From contig CAIJZZ010000030.1 in assembly GCA_903825255.1 (NCBI GenBank), positions 25,290 to 89,289 on the forward strand: a DNA stretch of 64,000 bases, given 5' to 3'. This DNA is from an uncultured bacterium. GTDB lineage: Bacteria > Patescibacteriota > Minisyncoccia > Phycocordibacterales > UBA9973. This document shows positions 32,625 to 40,998 of this stretch, one piece after another; position 1 is the first letter of the stretch, and each line of letters begins with the position of its first letter. Both the position numbers and the translations under genes were made by a program. The notes beneath the pieces are model-generated. The model had not been told where the DNA came from and searched no databases. It saw nothing but the letters and a program-made list of their open reading frames with translations.

Positions 32625-33965
32625 ATGCAAAACAGAATTTATATTAAAGACTTAAAAGATAATATTGGCAAAGAAATTATTATTGCCGGCTGGGTGGATG
32701 TGCGTCGTGATCAAGGTAAGATGGTCTTCTTTGATATGCGGGATGTGACAGGAAAGGTTCAATGCGTGGCTTTGCCGATGCATGAACAAGCGACCGATCA
32801 AGCAAAATTAATTCGTCCAGAATGGGTTTTAAAAATTAGTGGAATGGTAAATAAAAGACCAGAAAAAAATATTAAGGCTGGTGTTTTAAATGGTGAGGTT
32901 GAGCTCGAAGTAAAATATATTGAAGTCTTAAATGAAGCCAGAGAATTACCATTTGCAAATGATGCAGAATTAAATATTGATACACTTTTGGATTATCGAC
33001 CGCTCACTTTACGCCGCGCCCGAGAAGAAGCAATTTTTAAAGTGCAAAGTGTCATTTTAAGTTCTTTCAAGGATTTTTTAAATAGTGAAGGTTTTACAGA
33101 ATTTCGTGCTCCTTCGCTCGTGGGTGGAGATGCGGAGGGTGGTACAGAAGTTTTTAAAGTTCCATATTTTTATGATCAGACTGCTTACCTTGCCACGAGT
33201 CCGCAACTTTATAAACAAATGATGGTAGGAGTCTTTGAAAGAGTTTTCACCGTGGTCAATGTCTTTCGGGCTGAGAAACATTCTACGACAAGACATTTAA
33301 ATGAATATACATCACTCGATTTAGAAATGGGCTTTATTGAAGGTCCGGAAGATGTGATGAAATTAGAAAGTCGTTTATTAAAATATGTTACCGAAAAATT
33401 AAAAGAAAAATGTACGCATGAATTTAAATTATTAAATGTAGAATTTCCATTAATACCAGATGGGGAAATGTTCCCAAGTATGAAGCTGACCGATGCACAG
33501 AAATTAATTTCTGATTCAACCGGGGTAGATTGTACACAAGAGCCTGATCTAGAACCCGAACACGAACGCTGGCTTTCGGAATATGCTAAAAAAGAATTTA
33601 ATTCTGATTTTATTTTTATTACCAACTATCCTAGGACTAAAAGGCCATTTTACGCGATGGATGATGAAAAATTAGAAGGTAGAACTAAATGTTACGATTT
33701 ATTGTTTAAAGGCCTTGAATTGCTTTCTGGTAGCCAACGAGAGCATCGTTATGATGTTTTAATAGATAAAATGAAATGGAAAGGTTTGAATCCAGAAAAA
33801 TTTAGTTTTTATTTACAGGCCTTTAAATATGGTATGCCTCCACATGGTGGACTCGCTATGGGCCTCGAACGTTTGACGGCTCGATTCTTGAATATCCCAA
33901 ACATTAAAGAAGCGACACTTTTCCCTCGTGATATCAATCGTATTGATAAAAGGCTTTCGGAATAA
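32625..33965 (+). CDS. aspS: Aspartyl-tRNA synthetase, archaeal/eukaryotic type
   Basis: 446 aa, much shorter than the approximately 590-aa bacterial AspRS. It lacks the bacterial GAD insertion domain. The N-terminal OB fold (IIIAGWVDVRRDQGKMVFFDMRDVTGKVQCV) is followed by the class II core: SPQLYKQMMVGVFERVFTVVNVFRAEKHSTTRHLNEYTSLDLEMGFI and PPHGGLAMGLERLTARFL. This archaeal-type form is often non-discriminating and then needs GatCAB to make Asn-tRNA; no gatCAB or asnS gene is in this window to decide. SDR and ribF-domain genes follow closely. Confidence 0.92.
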   Translation: MQNRIYIKDLKDNIGKEIIIAGWVDVRRDQGKMVFFDMRDVTGKVQCVALPMHEQATDQAKLIRPEWVLKISGMVNKRPEKNIKAGVLNGEVELEVKYIEVLNEARELPFANDAELNIDTLLDYRPLTLRRAREEAIFKVQSVILSSFKDFLNSEGFTEFRAPSLVGGDAEGGTEVFKVPYFYDQTAYLATSPQLYKQMMVGVFERVFTVVNVFRAEKHSTTRHLNEYTSLDLEMGFIEGPEDVMKLESRLLKYVTEKLKEKCTHEFKLLNVEFPLIPDGEMFPSMKLTDAQKLISDSTGVDCTQEPDLEPEHERWLSEYAKKEFNSDFIFITNYPRTKRPFYAMDDEKLEGRTKCYDLLFKGLELLSGSQREHRYDVLIDKMKWKGLNPEKFSFYLQAFKYGMPPHGGLAMGLERLTARFLNIPNIKEATLFPRDINRIDKRLSE

Positions 33966-33968
33966 ATT

Positions 33969-34664
33969 ATGGAATTAAAAAATAAAATTGTTGTTATAAC
34001 AGGAGGAAGTAAAGGCCTTGGAAAGTTCTTAGCAATTTTGTTTTTAAAAGAAGGTTCTACTGTGATTATTTCTTCACATGATAAAAATGAGTTAGAAAAA
34101 ACAGCTCAAGAGATAAACGCTATAGCTATAGTCGCAGATGTTACTAAAGAAAATGAAGTTCAAAATCTAGCAAAAAAAGTTATGATTGATTTTGGCAAAA
34201 TAGATATTTGGGTAAATAATGCTGGAATTTTATTTAAATTTCCAAAAGGAGAATTAATTGATATAGAAAAAGTTCATAAAATATTTGATGTAAATTTTTT
34301 AGGTACAGTTTTTGGTTGTAGGGCTGCGTTGGAAAATATGAAAAATAATGATAGCGGACTTATTTTAAATATAGTTTCAAAAGCAGCTATCGATGCAACT
34401 CGAGCTGTAAATTTTAAAATTTATGTTGCAAGTAAGTGGGCAGTAAGAGGATTTATGCAAGCATTTAAATTTGAAAATATTGGTTCTAAATTAAAAATTG
34501 TTTCAGTTTATCCAGGTGGAATTATGACAGATCTTTGGAAAGGTTTGGATATTAAAGATTTTGATAGATATTTAAAACCTGAAAATGTAGCAGAAGAAAT
34601 TATTGAAAATCTAAAAAAAGAAAATCCCGAAGAAGAACAGGTGATAAAAAGAACCATAATCTAA
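33969..34664 (+). CDS. Short-chain dehydrogenase/reductase
   Basis: 231 aa, one Rossmann domain. The NAD(P)-binding TGGSKGLGKFLA glycine motif, IVADVTKE, NNAGIL and the catalytic Tyr/Lys in YVASKWAVRGF are all present; the active Ser is in LNIVSKAA. The substrate cannot be predicted. Members of this classical SDR group oxidise or reduce small alcohols and ketones, including 3-oxoacyl chains. It starts 3 bp after aspS and ends 4 bp before the riboflavin kinase gene, so it is probably part of the same transcript. Confidence 0.85.
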   Translation: MELKNKIVVITGGSKGLGKFLAILFLKEGSTVIISSHDKNELEKTAQEINAIAIVADVTKENEVQNLAKKVMIDFGKIDIWVNNAGILFKFPKGELIDIEKVHKIFDVNFLGTVFGCRAALENMKNNDSGLILNIVSKAAIDATRAVNFKIYVASKWAVRGFMQAFKFENIGSKLKIVSVYPGGIMTDLWKGLDIKDFDRYLKPENVAEEIIENLKKENPEEEQVIKRTII

Positions 34665-34668
34665 ATCA

Positions 34669-35022
34669 ATGTATACGATTAAAGGTAAAGTAATCAAGGG
34701 TGATGGATATGGTAGAAAGATTGGTTATCCTACAATAAATCTAGATAGAAAATATTTTTTAAGAATGAAAGATAAAACACCTTTTGGTGTGTATAGTGGT
34801 GTTGTATTTTTAAAAAATAAAAAATATAAAGCTGGAATAATCATTGGTCCACTTGATAAAAAAAGCTTGCCGAAAATAGAAGCACATTTAATTAACTTTA
34901 ATAAAAATATTTATGGTGAAAAAGTTACGCTTGAAATTCATAAATTTATTAGAAAGTTTAAAGAATTTAAAACAGAAAAAGAATTAATTTTACAAATAAA
35001 AAAAGATTTAAAAAAATGTTAG
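34669..35022 (+). CDS. Stand-alone riboflavin kinase domain
   Basis: 117 aa. GKVIKGDGYGRKIGYPTINLD carries the GxPTxN ATP/Mg motif of the RibF C-terminal domain. TPFGVYSGVV and KIEAHLINFNKNIYGEKVTLEIHKFIRKFKEF supply the catalytic Glu region (ExHxxxF). The N-terminal FMN adenylyltransferase part of bifunctional RibF is missing. It would phosphorylate riboflavin to FMN. The ATG at 34669 is clear, and the stop overlaps the start of the next gene by 7 bp. A flavin nitroreductase lies 1.3 kb downstream. Confidence 0.85.
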   Translation: MYTIKGKVIKGDGYGRKIGYPTINLDRKYFLRMKDKTPFGVYSGVVFLKNKKYKAGIIIGPLDKKSLPKIEAHLINFNKNIYGEKVTLEIHKFIRKFKEFKTEKELILQIKKDLKKC

Positions 35023-35936
35023 AAAAAATAAAAGAAAAAAAATCATATTGGGGGCCTATTTTAATAATTATTGCCGCATTACTCTGGGCATTTGATGGAG
35101 TCATCCGTCGGAATTTATATTCACTTCCACCGATTACGATAATTTTCTTTGAGCATTTAATCGGACTTGTAATATTATTTCCATTTGTAGCTAAATATGT
35201 TTTTAAAACACATTTTACGAAACATGAATGGTTTTTAATAATTTTAATTTCTGTTTTGAGTGGACTTTTAGGAACACTCTGGTTTACCACGGCTCTTTTA
35301 AAAGTACACTTTATTTCTTTTTCTGTAGTATTTCTTTTACAAAAACTTCAACCAATATTTGCGATAGGTACAGCCTCTATATTCTTAAAAGAAAAATTTG
35401 ATAAAAGATATATTGTTTGGGCTGTTGTAGCGCTTCTATCAGCTTATTTTGTTACATTTAAAGATGGCTTAGTTGATTTTAAAACCGGTGAGGGGACTAT
35501 TATAGCAGCACTTTATGCATTTGGAGCGGCTGTGGCCTGGGGATCTTCCACGACATTTTCGAAAATGCTTTTGAATAAAGTTCGAGCGGAAGTCAGTACC
35601 TTTTACCGTTTTTTGTTTACCGTTTTAATTGCTTTGCCAATATTATTGATATTTGGTTACGGTTCAAGTTTAAATACGATTACATTAGTTCAAGCAGGGT
35701 ATTTTATACTTATTGCTGTTTCGACAGGCATGGTAGCATTATTGATTTATTATAAAGGATTAGCTAAAACACCTGTACATATTTCTACGATTTTAGAATT
35801 GACTTTCCCTTTTATTGCAATTTTTGTAGATATGAAGTTATATCATACAAGATTATCTGTGATGCAGTGGATAGCTTCCCTTGTACTTGTCTTTAGTATT
35901 TACAAAATTGCTCAATTGCGTGGAGCTAATGTATAA
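35016..35936 (+). CDS. EamA/DMT-family transporter
   Basis: 306 aa with ten predicted helices in two EamA repeats (first: IAALLWAFDGVIRRNLYSLPPITIIFFEHLIGLVIL; second: LYAFGAAVAWGSSTTFSKMLL). This is the drug/metabolite transporter superfamily. The substrate is unknown. Its position next to riboflavin kinase raises the possibility of riboflavin or another cofactor precursor, but that is only context. It overlaps the preceding gene. Confidence 0.88.
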   Translation: MLEKIKEKKSYWGPILIIIAALLWAFDGVIRRNLYSLPPITIIFFEHLIGLVILFPFVAKYVFKTHFTKHEWFLIILISVLSGLLGTLWFTTALLKVHFISFSVVFLLQKLQPIFAIGTASIFLKEKFDKRYIVWAVVALLSAYFVTFKDGLVDFKTGEGTIIAALYAFGAAVAWGSSTTFSKMLLNKVRAEVSTFYRFLFTVLIALPILLIFGYGSSLNTITLVQAGYFILIAVSTGMVALLIYYKGLAKTPVHISTILELTFPFIAIFVDMKLYHTRLSVMQWIASLVLVFSIYKIAQLRGANV

Positions 35937-35978
35937 GATATATTGGTCAGTGTTAATTAATAGTAAAATATACAAATT

Positions 35979-36269
35979 ATGAAAGACATTAAACGATTTG
36001 ATAAAGTTACAGCTTTAAAATACAACAAACAAATTTCTGGTTGGAATCTTGATGAAAAATATAAAACCATTTCCCACGAATTTAACTTTAAAGATTTTAA
36101 AGGTTCAATAAATTTTGTAAAAAAAGTAGCCAAAATAGCTGAGAGGGAAGATCATCATCCTGACATTCATATTTTTTACAATAAAGTTTTAATTGAGCTT
36201 TCTACTCATTCTCTAGGTGGGCTATCTGCTAAAGATTTCTTAGTTGCTTCACAAATAGATACAGTTTAA
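35979..36269 (+). CDS. Pterin-4a-carbinolamine dehydratase
   Basis: 96 aa, normal length. The family signature EREDHHPDIHIFYNKVLIELSTHSLGGLSAKDFLVASQID is intact, including the catalytic histidines. It dehydrates 4a-hydroxytetrahydrobiopterin in pterin recycling. No aromatic amino acid hydroxylase is in the window. In bacteria without one, this protein is proposed to support molybdopterin or folate-type pterin chemistry. It converges with the nitroreductase gene, with stops abutting. Confidence 0.92.
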   Translation: MKDIKRFDKVTALKYNKQISGWNLDEKYKTISHEFNFKDFKGSINFVKKVAKIAEREDHHPDIHIFYNKVLIELSTHSLGGLSAKDFLVASQIDTV

Positions 36270-36848
36270 TTAGCCTACAAATTTTCCTTTAAAAATTATT
36301 TCAGAAAGAGGTTTGCGATCGTTCGGTGTTTCTCCAGCTCGCATATTTTCTGGAAGGTCTTCAATTTTACCGTGTTTACCTACGGCTATTGCCATTTCAA
36401 CTTTATATTCATCAGGAATATTGAGCTCTGTTTTTGCTCTTTCATAATCAAAGCCTGACATACCATGGGCAATAATATCCATATCTGTTGCCTGTAAGGC
36501 TAGATTTTCCCAAGCTGCACCTGTGTCTGAAGAATGAGTATTATATTCATGACCGTCGCCACGAATTTTGGAAATGACTATTATTAAGACACTAGCTTTT
36601 GCACACCAGACTTGATTCCAATCTGATAATAAAGAAATAAATTTTTTAAAATCCTCGGTACCATTTTCAGCATAGATAAATCTCCAAGGTTGGATATTAA
36701 AAGCAGAAGGCGCCCAGCGAGCAGCATCAAAAAGGGTCATGAGTTCTTCCTCGGATATAGTCTCCCCAGACATGGCCCGAGGAGAATAACGTTTTAAAAA
36801 TACATCATCAATTGGATAATTAGTATTTCTATTATTTAATATTTTCAT
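36270..36848 (-). CDS. Nitroreductase-family flavoprotein
   Basis: 192 aa from MKILNNRNTNYPIDDVF. The frame is open 21 residues further, but the promoter -10 (36855-36863) occupies that stretch and sits 6 nt from this ATG. The fold signatures are FLKRYSPRAMSGETISEEELMTLFDAARWAPSAFNIQPWRFIYAE (FMN-binding Arg/Ser), LQATDMDIIAHGMSGFD and the C-terminal KPLSEIIF. It reduces nitro compounds or quinones with NAD(P)H. It is divergent from pepA. Confidence 0.9.
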   Translation of the reverse strand: MKILNNRNTNYPIDDVFLKRYSPRAMSGETISEEELMTLFDAARWAPSAFNIQPWRFIYAENGTEDFKKFISLLSDWNQVWCAKASVLIIVISKIRGDGHEYNTHSSDTGAAWENLALQATDMDIIAHGMSGFDYERAKTELNIPDEYKVEMAIAVGKHGKIEDLPENMRAGETPNDRKPLSEIIFKGKFVG

Positions 36849-36854
36849 GTTTTG

Positions 36855-36863
36855 ATTATAACA
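36855..36863 (-). promoter_or_regulatory. Extended -10 promoter of the nitroreductase gene
   Basis: On the reverse strand TGtTATAAT, exactly 6 nt before the ATG. It decides the start at 36848. Confidence 0.65.
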
Positions 36864-36873
36864 TTTTTTAGTG

Positions 36874-36879
36874 TAAAAT
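36874..36879 (+). promoter_or_regulatory. -10 element of pepA
   Basis: TAAAAT, 6 nt before the pepA ATG, divergent from the nitroreductase promoter. Confidence 0.4.
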
Positions 36880-36885
36880 AATAAT

Positions 36886-38295
36886 ATGAAAATAACATTT
36901 AAAAACAACATAAAAGATATAAAGGAGGAGATACTTTTTGTTTCAGTTGATCCTAAAAATAAGGATGAAATTATTAAAGAAAATGGTGTGAAAACTCTTT
37001 ATTTGAAATGCGATGAAACAATGAATTTAAGAAAACTTTATTTACTTATTCGTAAAATGGTAGTAATGGTAAAAGGTGTAAAAGCTGAAAAATTTGCTTT
37101 TGATTTTAACGATTTTAAATTTAAAGCTTTGAAAGTTTCAGACATTGAATTAGGTGAATTAATTGGAACTCAGCTCGATTTCGCCAATTATGAATTCAAT
37201 ATTTACAAAACAAAACCCAAAGAGGGTTTTCCGAATATTTCTGAAATTTTTATTTTAGGAACAGAAAAGCCTGCCCGAACTGCGAAGCAGGGCGCGGAAA
37301 TTCAAAATGCAATATTTAAAGGAAATATTATTACAGGAGAAGTGAACAAGACACGTACGCTTTCAAATATTCCGGGAGGAGATATGACACCAAAGATTTT
37401 AGCTGACAAAGCAAAAGTAGCAGTCAAAGGAATGCCAGTGAAAGTAACTGTGCTAGGAGAAAAAGAAATGGAAAAGCAAAAAATGCAAGCAATACTTTCT
37501 GTTGGTCGCGGATCGATTGAAGAGTCAAAATTTATTATTATGGAATACAGCGGAGGAAATAAAGGAGAGAAACCAATTGTACTTGTCGGCAAAGGTGTGA
37601 CTTTTGATACAGGTGGAATAAATTTAAAACCTTCATCGGCTTTACTTGGAATGAATATGGATATGTCCGGTGGTGCATCTGTAATCCATACTTTAGCACT
37701 TGTGGCAAAAATGAAATTAAAAAAGAATGTTGTAGGGCTTATTCCATCAGTTGAAAATATGGCTTCTGGTAATGCTTATCGTCCTGGGGATGTGATTCGT
37801 TCAATGTCTGGTCAAACTATTGAAGTTTTAAATACAGATGCTGAAGGGCGAGTGATTTTAGCTGATGCACTGACTTATGCTCAAAAATATAATCCTGAAG
37901 TTGTGATCGACGTGGCGACGTTGACTGGAGCGGCATGTGTGGCTTTGGGCGAACGGGCATCAGCTATTTTTACAGACAATGATCAGCTGGCAAAAAAATT
38001 AGAAGAAGTTGGTGAAAAAACAGGAGATTATGTCTGGCGATTACCTATGTGGGAGGAATATGAAAATGAAATAAAAGGGAGCTTAGGGGACTGGACCAAT
38101 GTACATAATAAAGATTCGCGTTACGGCGGGGCGACTTATGGTGCAATTTTTTTACATCAATTTATCAAAGGCTATAAATGGGCTCATATTGATATGGCTC
38201 CACGAATGACCGCTATGGCTGGAGAAAACCTCGCTTCAGGTGCATTAGGGACACCAGTAAGGCTATTATATAAGTTTATTGAAGAATATAAATAA
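36886..38295 (+). CDS. pepA: Leucyl aminopeptidase (M17)
   Basis: 469 aa. The C-terminal catalytic domain has VGKGVTFDTGGINLKPS, MDMSGGASVIHTLA and the hallmark NTDAEGRVILADALTYA, supplying the two-metal site, with the catalytic Lys and Arg in place. The N-terminal macro-like domain is divergent. It removes N-terminal residues from peptides in the cytosol as a hexamer. At about residues 128-138 (KPARTAKQGAE) the coding sequence contains a GC-rich palindrome of family II. That stretch looks like an in-frame insertion relative to what I recall of the family. Confidence 0.95.
   Translation: MKITFKNNIKDIKEEILFVSVDPKNKDEIIKENGVKTLYLKCDETMNLRKLYLLIRKMVVMVKGVKAEKFAFDFNDFKFKALKVSDIELGELIGTQLDFANYEFNIYKTKPKEGFPNISEIFILGTEKPARTAKQGAEIQNAIFKGNIITGEVNKTRTLSNIPGGDMTPKILADKAKVAVKGMPVKVTVLGEKEMEKQKMQAILSVGRGSIEESKFIIMEYSGGNKGEKPIVLVGKGVTFDTGGINLKPSSALLGMNMDMSGGASVIHTLALVAKMKLKKNVVGLIPSVENMASGNAYRPGDVIRSMSGQTIEVLNTDAEGRVILADALTYAQKYNPEVVIDVATLTGAACVALGERASAIFTDNDQLAKKLEEVGEKTGDYVWRLPMWEEYENEIKGSLGDWTNVHNKDSRYGGATYGAIFLHQFIKGYKWAHIDMAPRMTAMAGENLASGALGTPVRLLYKFIEEYK
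37269..37297 (+). repeat. Palindromic repeat, family II, copy inside pepA
   Basis: Outer arm GCCTGCCCGAAC, inner stem CTGC-GAA-GCAG, then GGGCGCGG. The outer arm matches the reverse complement of the ZRP6-leader copy (43679-43690) at 11 of 12 bases. It is in frame. Confidence 0.65.
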
Positions 38296-38301
38296 AAAAT
38301 T

Positions 38302-38580
38302 ATGAACAATGAAGTAGATTTATTAAGAAAAGTTGAAGAATTGACTGCCAAACTCAATCAAGTATTTGGTGAGAAAGGAAGACATTTTTTTGTTCGATAT
38401 CCTTTGACTTTTGCTATTTTGATTGTGTTTGGGGTAGTAATGGTGACTGAAGGGATAAAGCTTTGGCTTTTAGAAATCCCATTTTTTAAGGATAAACCAT
38501 ATATGATGCTTTTGGGTGGTTTATTGGTTCTAATAATTACTGGTAGTTTGTATAAAAAACTTAGAAAGATAAAAGAATAG
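38302..38580 (+). CDS. Small two-helix membrane protein
   Basis: 92 aa. A short N-terminal helix (NEVDLLRKVEELTAKLNQVF, coiled-coil-like) is followed by two transmembrane segments: YPLTFAILIVFGVVMVTEGI and YMMLLGGLLVLIITGSLY. A basic C-terminus (KKLRKIKE) suggests that end is cytoplasmic. No known domain was recognised. It starts 6 bp after pepA and is probably co-transcribed. Confidence 0.7.
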   Translation: MNNEVDLLRKVEELTAKLNQVFGEKGRHFFVRYPLTFAILIVFGVVMVTEGIKLWLLEIPFFKDKPYMMLLGGLLVLIITGSLYKKLRKIKE

Positions 38581-38586
38581 AATTGA

Positions 38587-38615
38587 TTGACATTTGGTTT
38601 AAATACTTCTAAAAT
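38587..38615 (+). promoter_or_regulatory. Promoter of the 171-aa acidic protein gene
   Basis: TTGACA, 17 bp, TAAAAT. It leaves a leader of about 40 nt that can form a weak AT hairpin (AAAATCAA / TTGATTTT). This contrasts with the leaderless pattern elsewhere. Confidence 0.6.
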
Positions 38616-38661
38616 CAATTTTAGATATTTTTGATTTTTAACTTAAATAAATATATAAGCC

Positions 38662-39177
38662 ATGAATAGAATACCTATAACCCAGAAAATGTTCTTCGAA
38701 AGAATAGAAGAAGAAGAGTGGAATAAATTGATAAATGGTGAAATCAATGAAATTAGAATGACCGCCTTCATTCTAATAAATGAATTTGAAAGAAAAAAAG
38801 TCAATTTAGTAATTGAAAAAATTACCCCTCCAATTATTATAGATAATGAAGAAGAAAATATTGAAGATTTTATTGATGAAGAAGGTTCAGATATAACTGA
38901 TTTATTAATAAGTGATCAACAAAAAGAAGATTTCTTCACATTCATGAGAATACAAGATTGTAAGGAGAAAGATGAAAAAAAAACGTTATGGACTTTTACT
39001 GGATATATTTCTGAAGAAGATAATGAAAAAATACCTATTCATATTAATTTTTATCAAGAAATTAATATGATTTATTATGGTGTTATATTACCTTTACCAG
39101 AAAAAAATAATATAGTGCAGGTTCTAAATCAAGGAAAAACTAATTTTGATGTCAGTAATCTTTTGACTGAAAATTAA
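38662..39177 (+). CDS. Hypothetical acidic protein
   Basis: 171 aa, no recognised family. It is very acidic in the middle (DNEEENIEDFIDEEGSDITDLL) with one cysteine, no signal peptide and no membrane span. The N-terminus (ITQKMFFERIEEEEWNKLINGEI) looks helical and the C-terminal half (IPIHINFYQEINMIYYGVILPLP) beta-rich. It is monocistronic with its own promoter and a strong terminator. Confidence 0.65.
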   Translation: MNRIPITQKMFFERIEEEEWNKLINGEINEIRMTAFILINEFERKKVNLVIEKITPPIIIDNEEENIEDFIDEEGSDITDLLISDQQKEDFFTFMRIQDCKEKDEKKTLWTFTGYISEEDNEKIPIHINFYQEINMIYYGVILPLPEKNNIVQVLNQGKTNFDVSNLLTEN

Positions 39178-39190
39178 TTTGTTAAAATAT

Positions 39191-39217
39191 AAAACGGGAA
39201 TTTAAACCCGTTTTTTT
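39191..39217 (+). terminator. Terminator after the acidic protein gene
   Basis: AAAACGGG / CCCGTTTT with an 8-nt loop; the T-run has seven T. It is followed at once by the promoter of the metallopeptidase gene. Confidence 0.88.
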
Positions 39218-39223
39218 ATTTTA

Positions 39224-39232
39224 TGTTATAGT
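39224..39232 (+). promoter_or_regulatory. Extended -10 promoter of the YgjP-like gene
   Basis: TGtTATAGT, ending 6 nt before the ATG at 39239. Leaderless layout. Confidence 0.5.
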
Positions 39233-39238
39233 TTTGGG

Positions 39239-39667
39239 ATGTATAATAGATTGTTTATTTTCAGAAAGGTTAAAATTAAATATAAAAAAGTTAGAATAAA
39301 AAGAAAGCGGAAAGCAGGAAATAAAACAGAATATTTAAAATATAAAAAACGAGCGAGAGCTTTAGTCTTAGAAAGGCTTGAGCACTATAATAAATTTTAT
39401 GGTTTTGTTTATCATAAAATAGCTATCCGAAATCAAAGGTCACGTTGGGGAAGCTGTTCAAAAAAGGGAAACCTGAATTTTAATTATAAAATAGTTTTGC
39501 TTCCACAAAATATGTCGGACTACGTGATCGTACATGAGCTTTGTCATTTAGGAGAATTTAATCATTCACACAATTTTTGGGCATTAGTGGTGAAAACGGT
39601 TCCGGATTATAAACAAATCCGTAAAGCGATGAAATCAATAAATAGCCCAAAATATGATGCATCTTAG
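39239..39667 (+). CDS. YgjP-like zinc metallopeptidase
   Basis: 142 aa. Signatures are IRNQRSRWGSCSKKGNLNFNYKIVLLP and the HExxH-type zinc site VIVHELCHLGEFNHSHNFW, with the third ligand in NHSHNFW. This is the M48-like/DUF45 family. It is shorter than the E. coli form because the N-terminus is reduced to a basic segment (KIKYKKVRIKRKRKAG). The substrate is unknown. It is followed by scpA after 37 bp. Confidence 0.88.
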   Translation: MYNRLFIFRKVKIKYKKVRIKRKRKAGNKTEYLKYKKRARALVLERLEHYNKFYGFVYHKIAIRNQRSRWGSCSKKGNLNFNYKIVLLPQNMSDYVIVHELCHLGEFNHSHNFWALVVKTVPDYKQIRKAMKSINSPKYDAS

Positions 39668-39689
39668 GAATGAAAAAAAATATTAAATA

Positions 39690-39698
39690 TGCTATATT
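39690..39698 (+). promoter_or_regulatory. Extended -10 promoter of scpA
   Basis: TGcTATATT, ending 6 nt before the GTG start at 39705. It supports the GTG and a leaderless mRNA. Confidence 0.5.
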
Positions 39699-39704
39699 AT
39701 ATAA

Positions 39705-40442
39705 GTGGAAAATGAAGTTTATAAGATAAAAACGTTGAATTTCGAAGGGCCATTCGGGCTACTTTTGAATTTAGTTGAGGAGCGGAAGCTTTTTATAAAT
39801 GAGATTTCACTTGCCGAGGTAACAGAAGACTATTTAAAATATGTAAATGAATTAGGTAATTTAAATTCACTTGAAATTTCTAGTTTTGTAGTGGTAGCTG
39901 CTACCTTAATTTTAATCAAATCTAAATCATTATTACCTAATTTAAATTTAACTACTGAAGAAGAAGGGGATATTCGAAATTTAGAAGATCGTTTAAAATT
40001 ATATGAACTCTATACTCGTCTTGGGGAAGGTGTAAAAAATAATTTTGGAAAAAAAATTATCTTTGGAACCGGAGAGAGAAAAAGTGAAATTTTAGTATTT
40101 TTGCCTGATGATCAAATAACTAAAGAATCTATGATGACTTTTGCTCGGGATGCGCTCGGTAGAATTCCAAAGAAGATTTTCTTACCAGAAGTAGAAGTAA
40201 AAAAAGTTATTAGTATTGAAGAGATGATCGATAAATTGACTGAAAGAATTCAAAATTCTTTAAAAATGAATTTTAAAGAATTTGCTGGAAATTCTAGGAC
40301 GAAAGAAGAGCGTGTAGTTGTAATTGTCGGATTTCTTGCTATGCTAGAATTAGTACGTAATGGGATTTTAAATGCAGTACAAGAAGAGAATTTTAAAGAT
40401 ATTATAATTGAAAAACAAGAAATAATTTTAGAAATTGAATAA
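39705..40442 (+). CDS. scpA: Segregation and condensation protein ScpA
   Basis: 245 aa with a GTG start (MENEVYKIKTLNFEGPFGLLLNLVEERKLFINEISLAEVTEDYLKYV), the conserved kleisin N-terminus that binds the SMC neck. The C-terminal winged helix (RTKEERVVVIVGFLAMLELVRNG) binds the SMC head. It bridges the SMC dimer in chromosome condensation. It immediately precedes scpB, the universal pair. smc is not in this window. Confidence 0.93.
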   Translation: MENEVYKIKTLNFEGPFGLLLNLVEERKLFINEISLAEVTEDYLKYVNELGNLNSLEISSFVVVAATLILIKSKSLLPNLNLTTEEEGDIRNLEDRLKLYELYTRLGEGVKNNFGKKIIFGTGERKSEILVFLPDDQITKESMMTFARDALGRIPKKIFLPEVEVKKVISIEEMIDKLTERIQNSLKMNFKEFAGNSRTKEERVVVIVGFLAMLELVRNGILNAVQEENFKDIIIEKQEIILEIE

Positions 40443-40443
40443 T

Positions 40444-40998
40444 ATGAATTTAGAACAAAAAATTGAAGCGATATTATTTTGGAAAGGAGAACCATTTTCT
40501 CGCAAAAAGCTTGCGGAAATTTTAAACGTGGGGCAAATAGAAGTGAATGAAAGTATTGAAAAACTCAAGGAGAATCTTAAAGACCGAGGAATCGTTTTAC
40601 AAGAGAAGGAAAATGATATTTTACTTGGAACTAATAGAGAGGTAGGTGAATTGATTGAAGCTTTACAAAGAGAAGAATTAAATAAAGATTTATCGAAAGC
40701 AAGCTTAGAAACTCTTTCAATTATTTTATATAAAAATGGGGCTAGTCGAGCAGAGATTGATTATATCCGAGGAGTAAATTCTAGCTTTATATTGAGAGCT
40801 TTAGCTATCCGAGGACTTGTGGAAAAAGAAATAGACAAAGAAGATAATCGTCGTTTTATCTATAAACCTACTTTTCAATTATTATCTTTTATGGGTGTAA
40901 AAAATGTGGAGGAACTGCCTGATTATAATGAAGTGAATCGTTCTATAGAAACAGCTGCAGAAGAGCTGGAAAAAGAGTTAAATGAAAATATTCAGTAA
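40444..40998 (+). CDS. scpB: Segregation and condensation protein ScpB
   Basis: 184 aa from MNLEQKIEAILFWKGEPFSRKKLAEILN. A TTG three codons earlier is possible but would overlap scpA's stop. It has two winged-helix domains, with LSKASLETLSIILYKNGASRAEIDYIRGVNSSFILRALAIRGLVE as the characteristic second domain. It dimerises and binds ScpA in the SMC complex. The next gene overlaps its last 17 bp. Confidence 0.93.
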   Translation: MNLEQKIEAILFWKGEPFSRKKLAEILNVGQIEVNESIEKLKENLKDRGIVLQEKENDILLGTNREVGELIEALQREELNKDLSKASLETLSIILYKNGASRAEIDYIRGVNSSFILRALAIRGLVEKEIDKEDNRRFIYKPTFQLLSFMGVKNVEELPDYNEVNRSIETAAEELEKELNENIQ

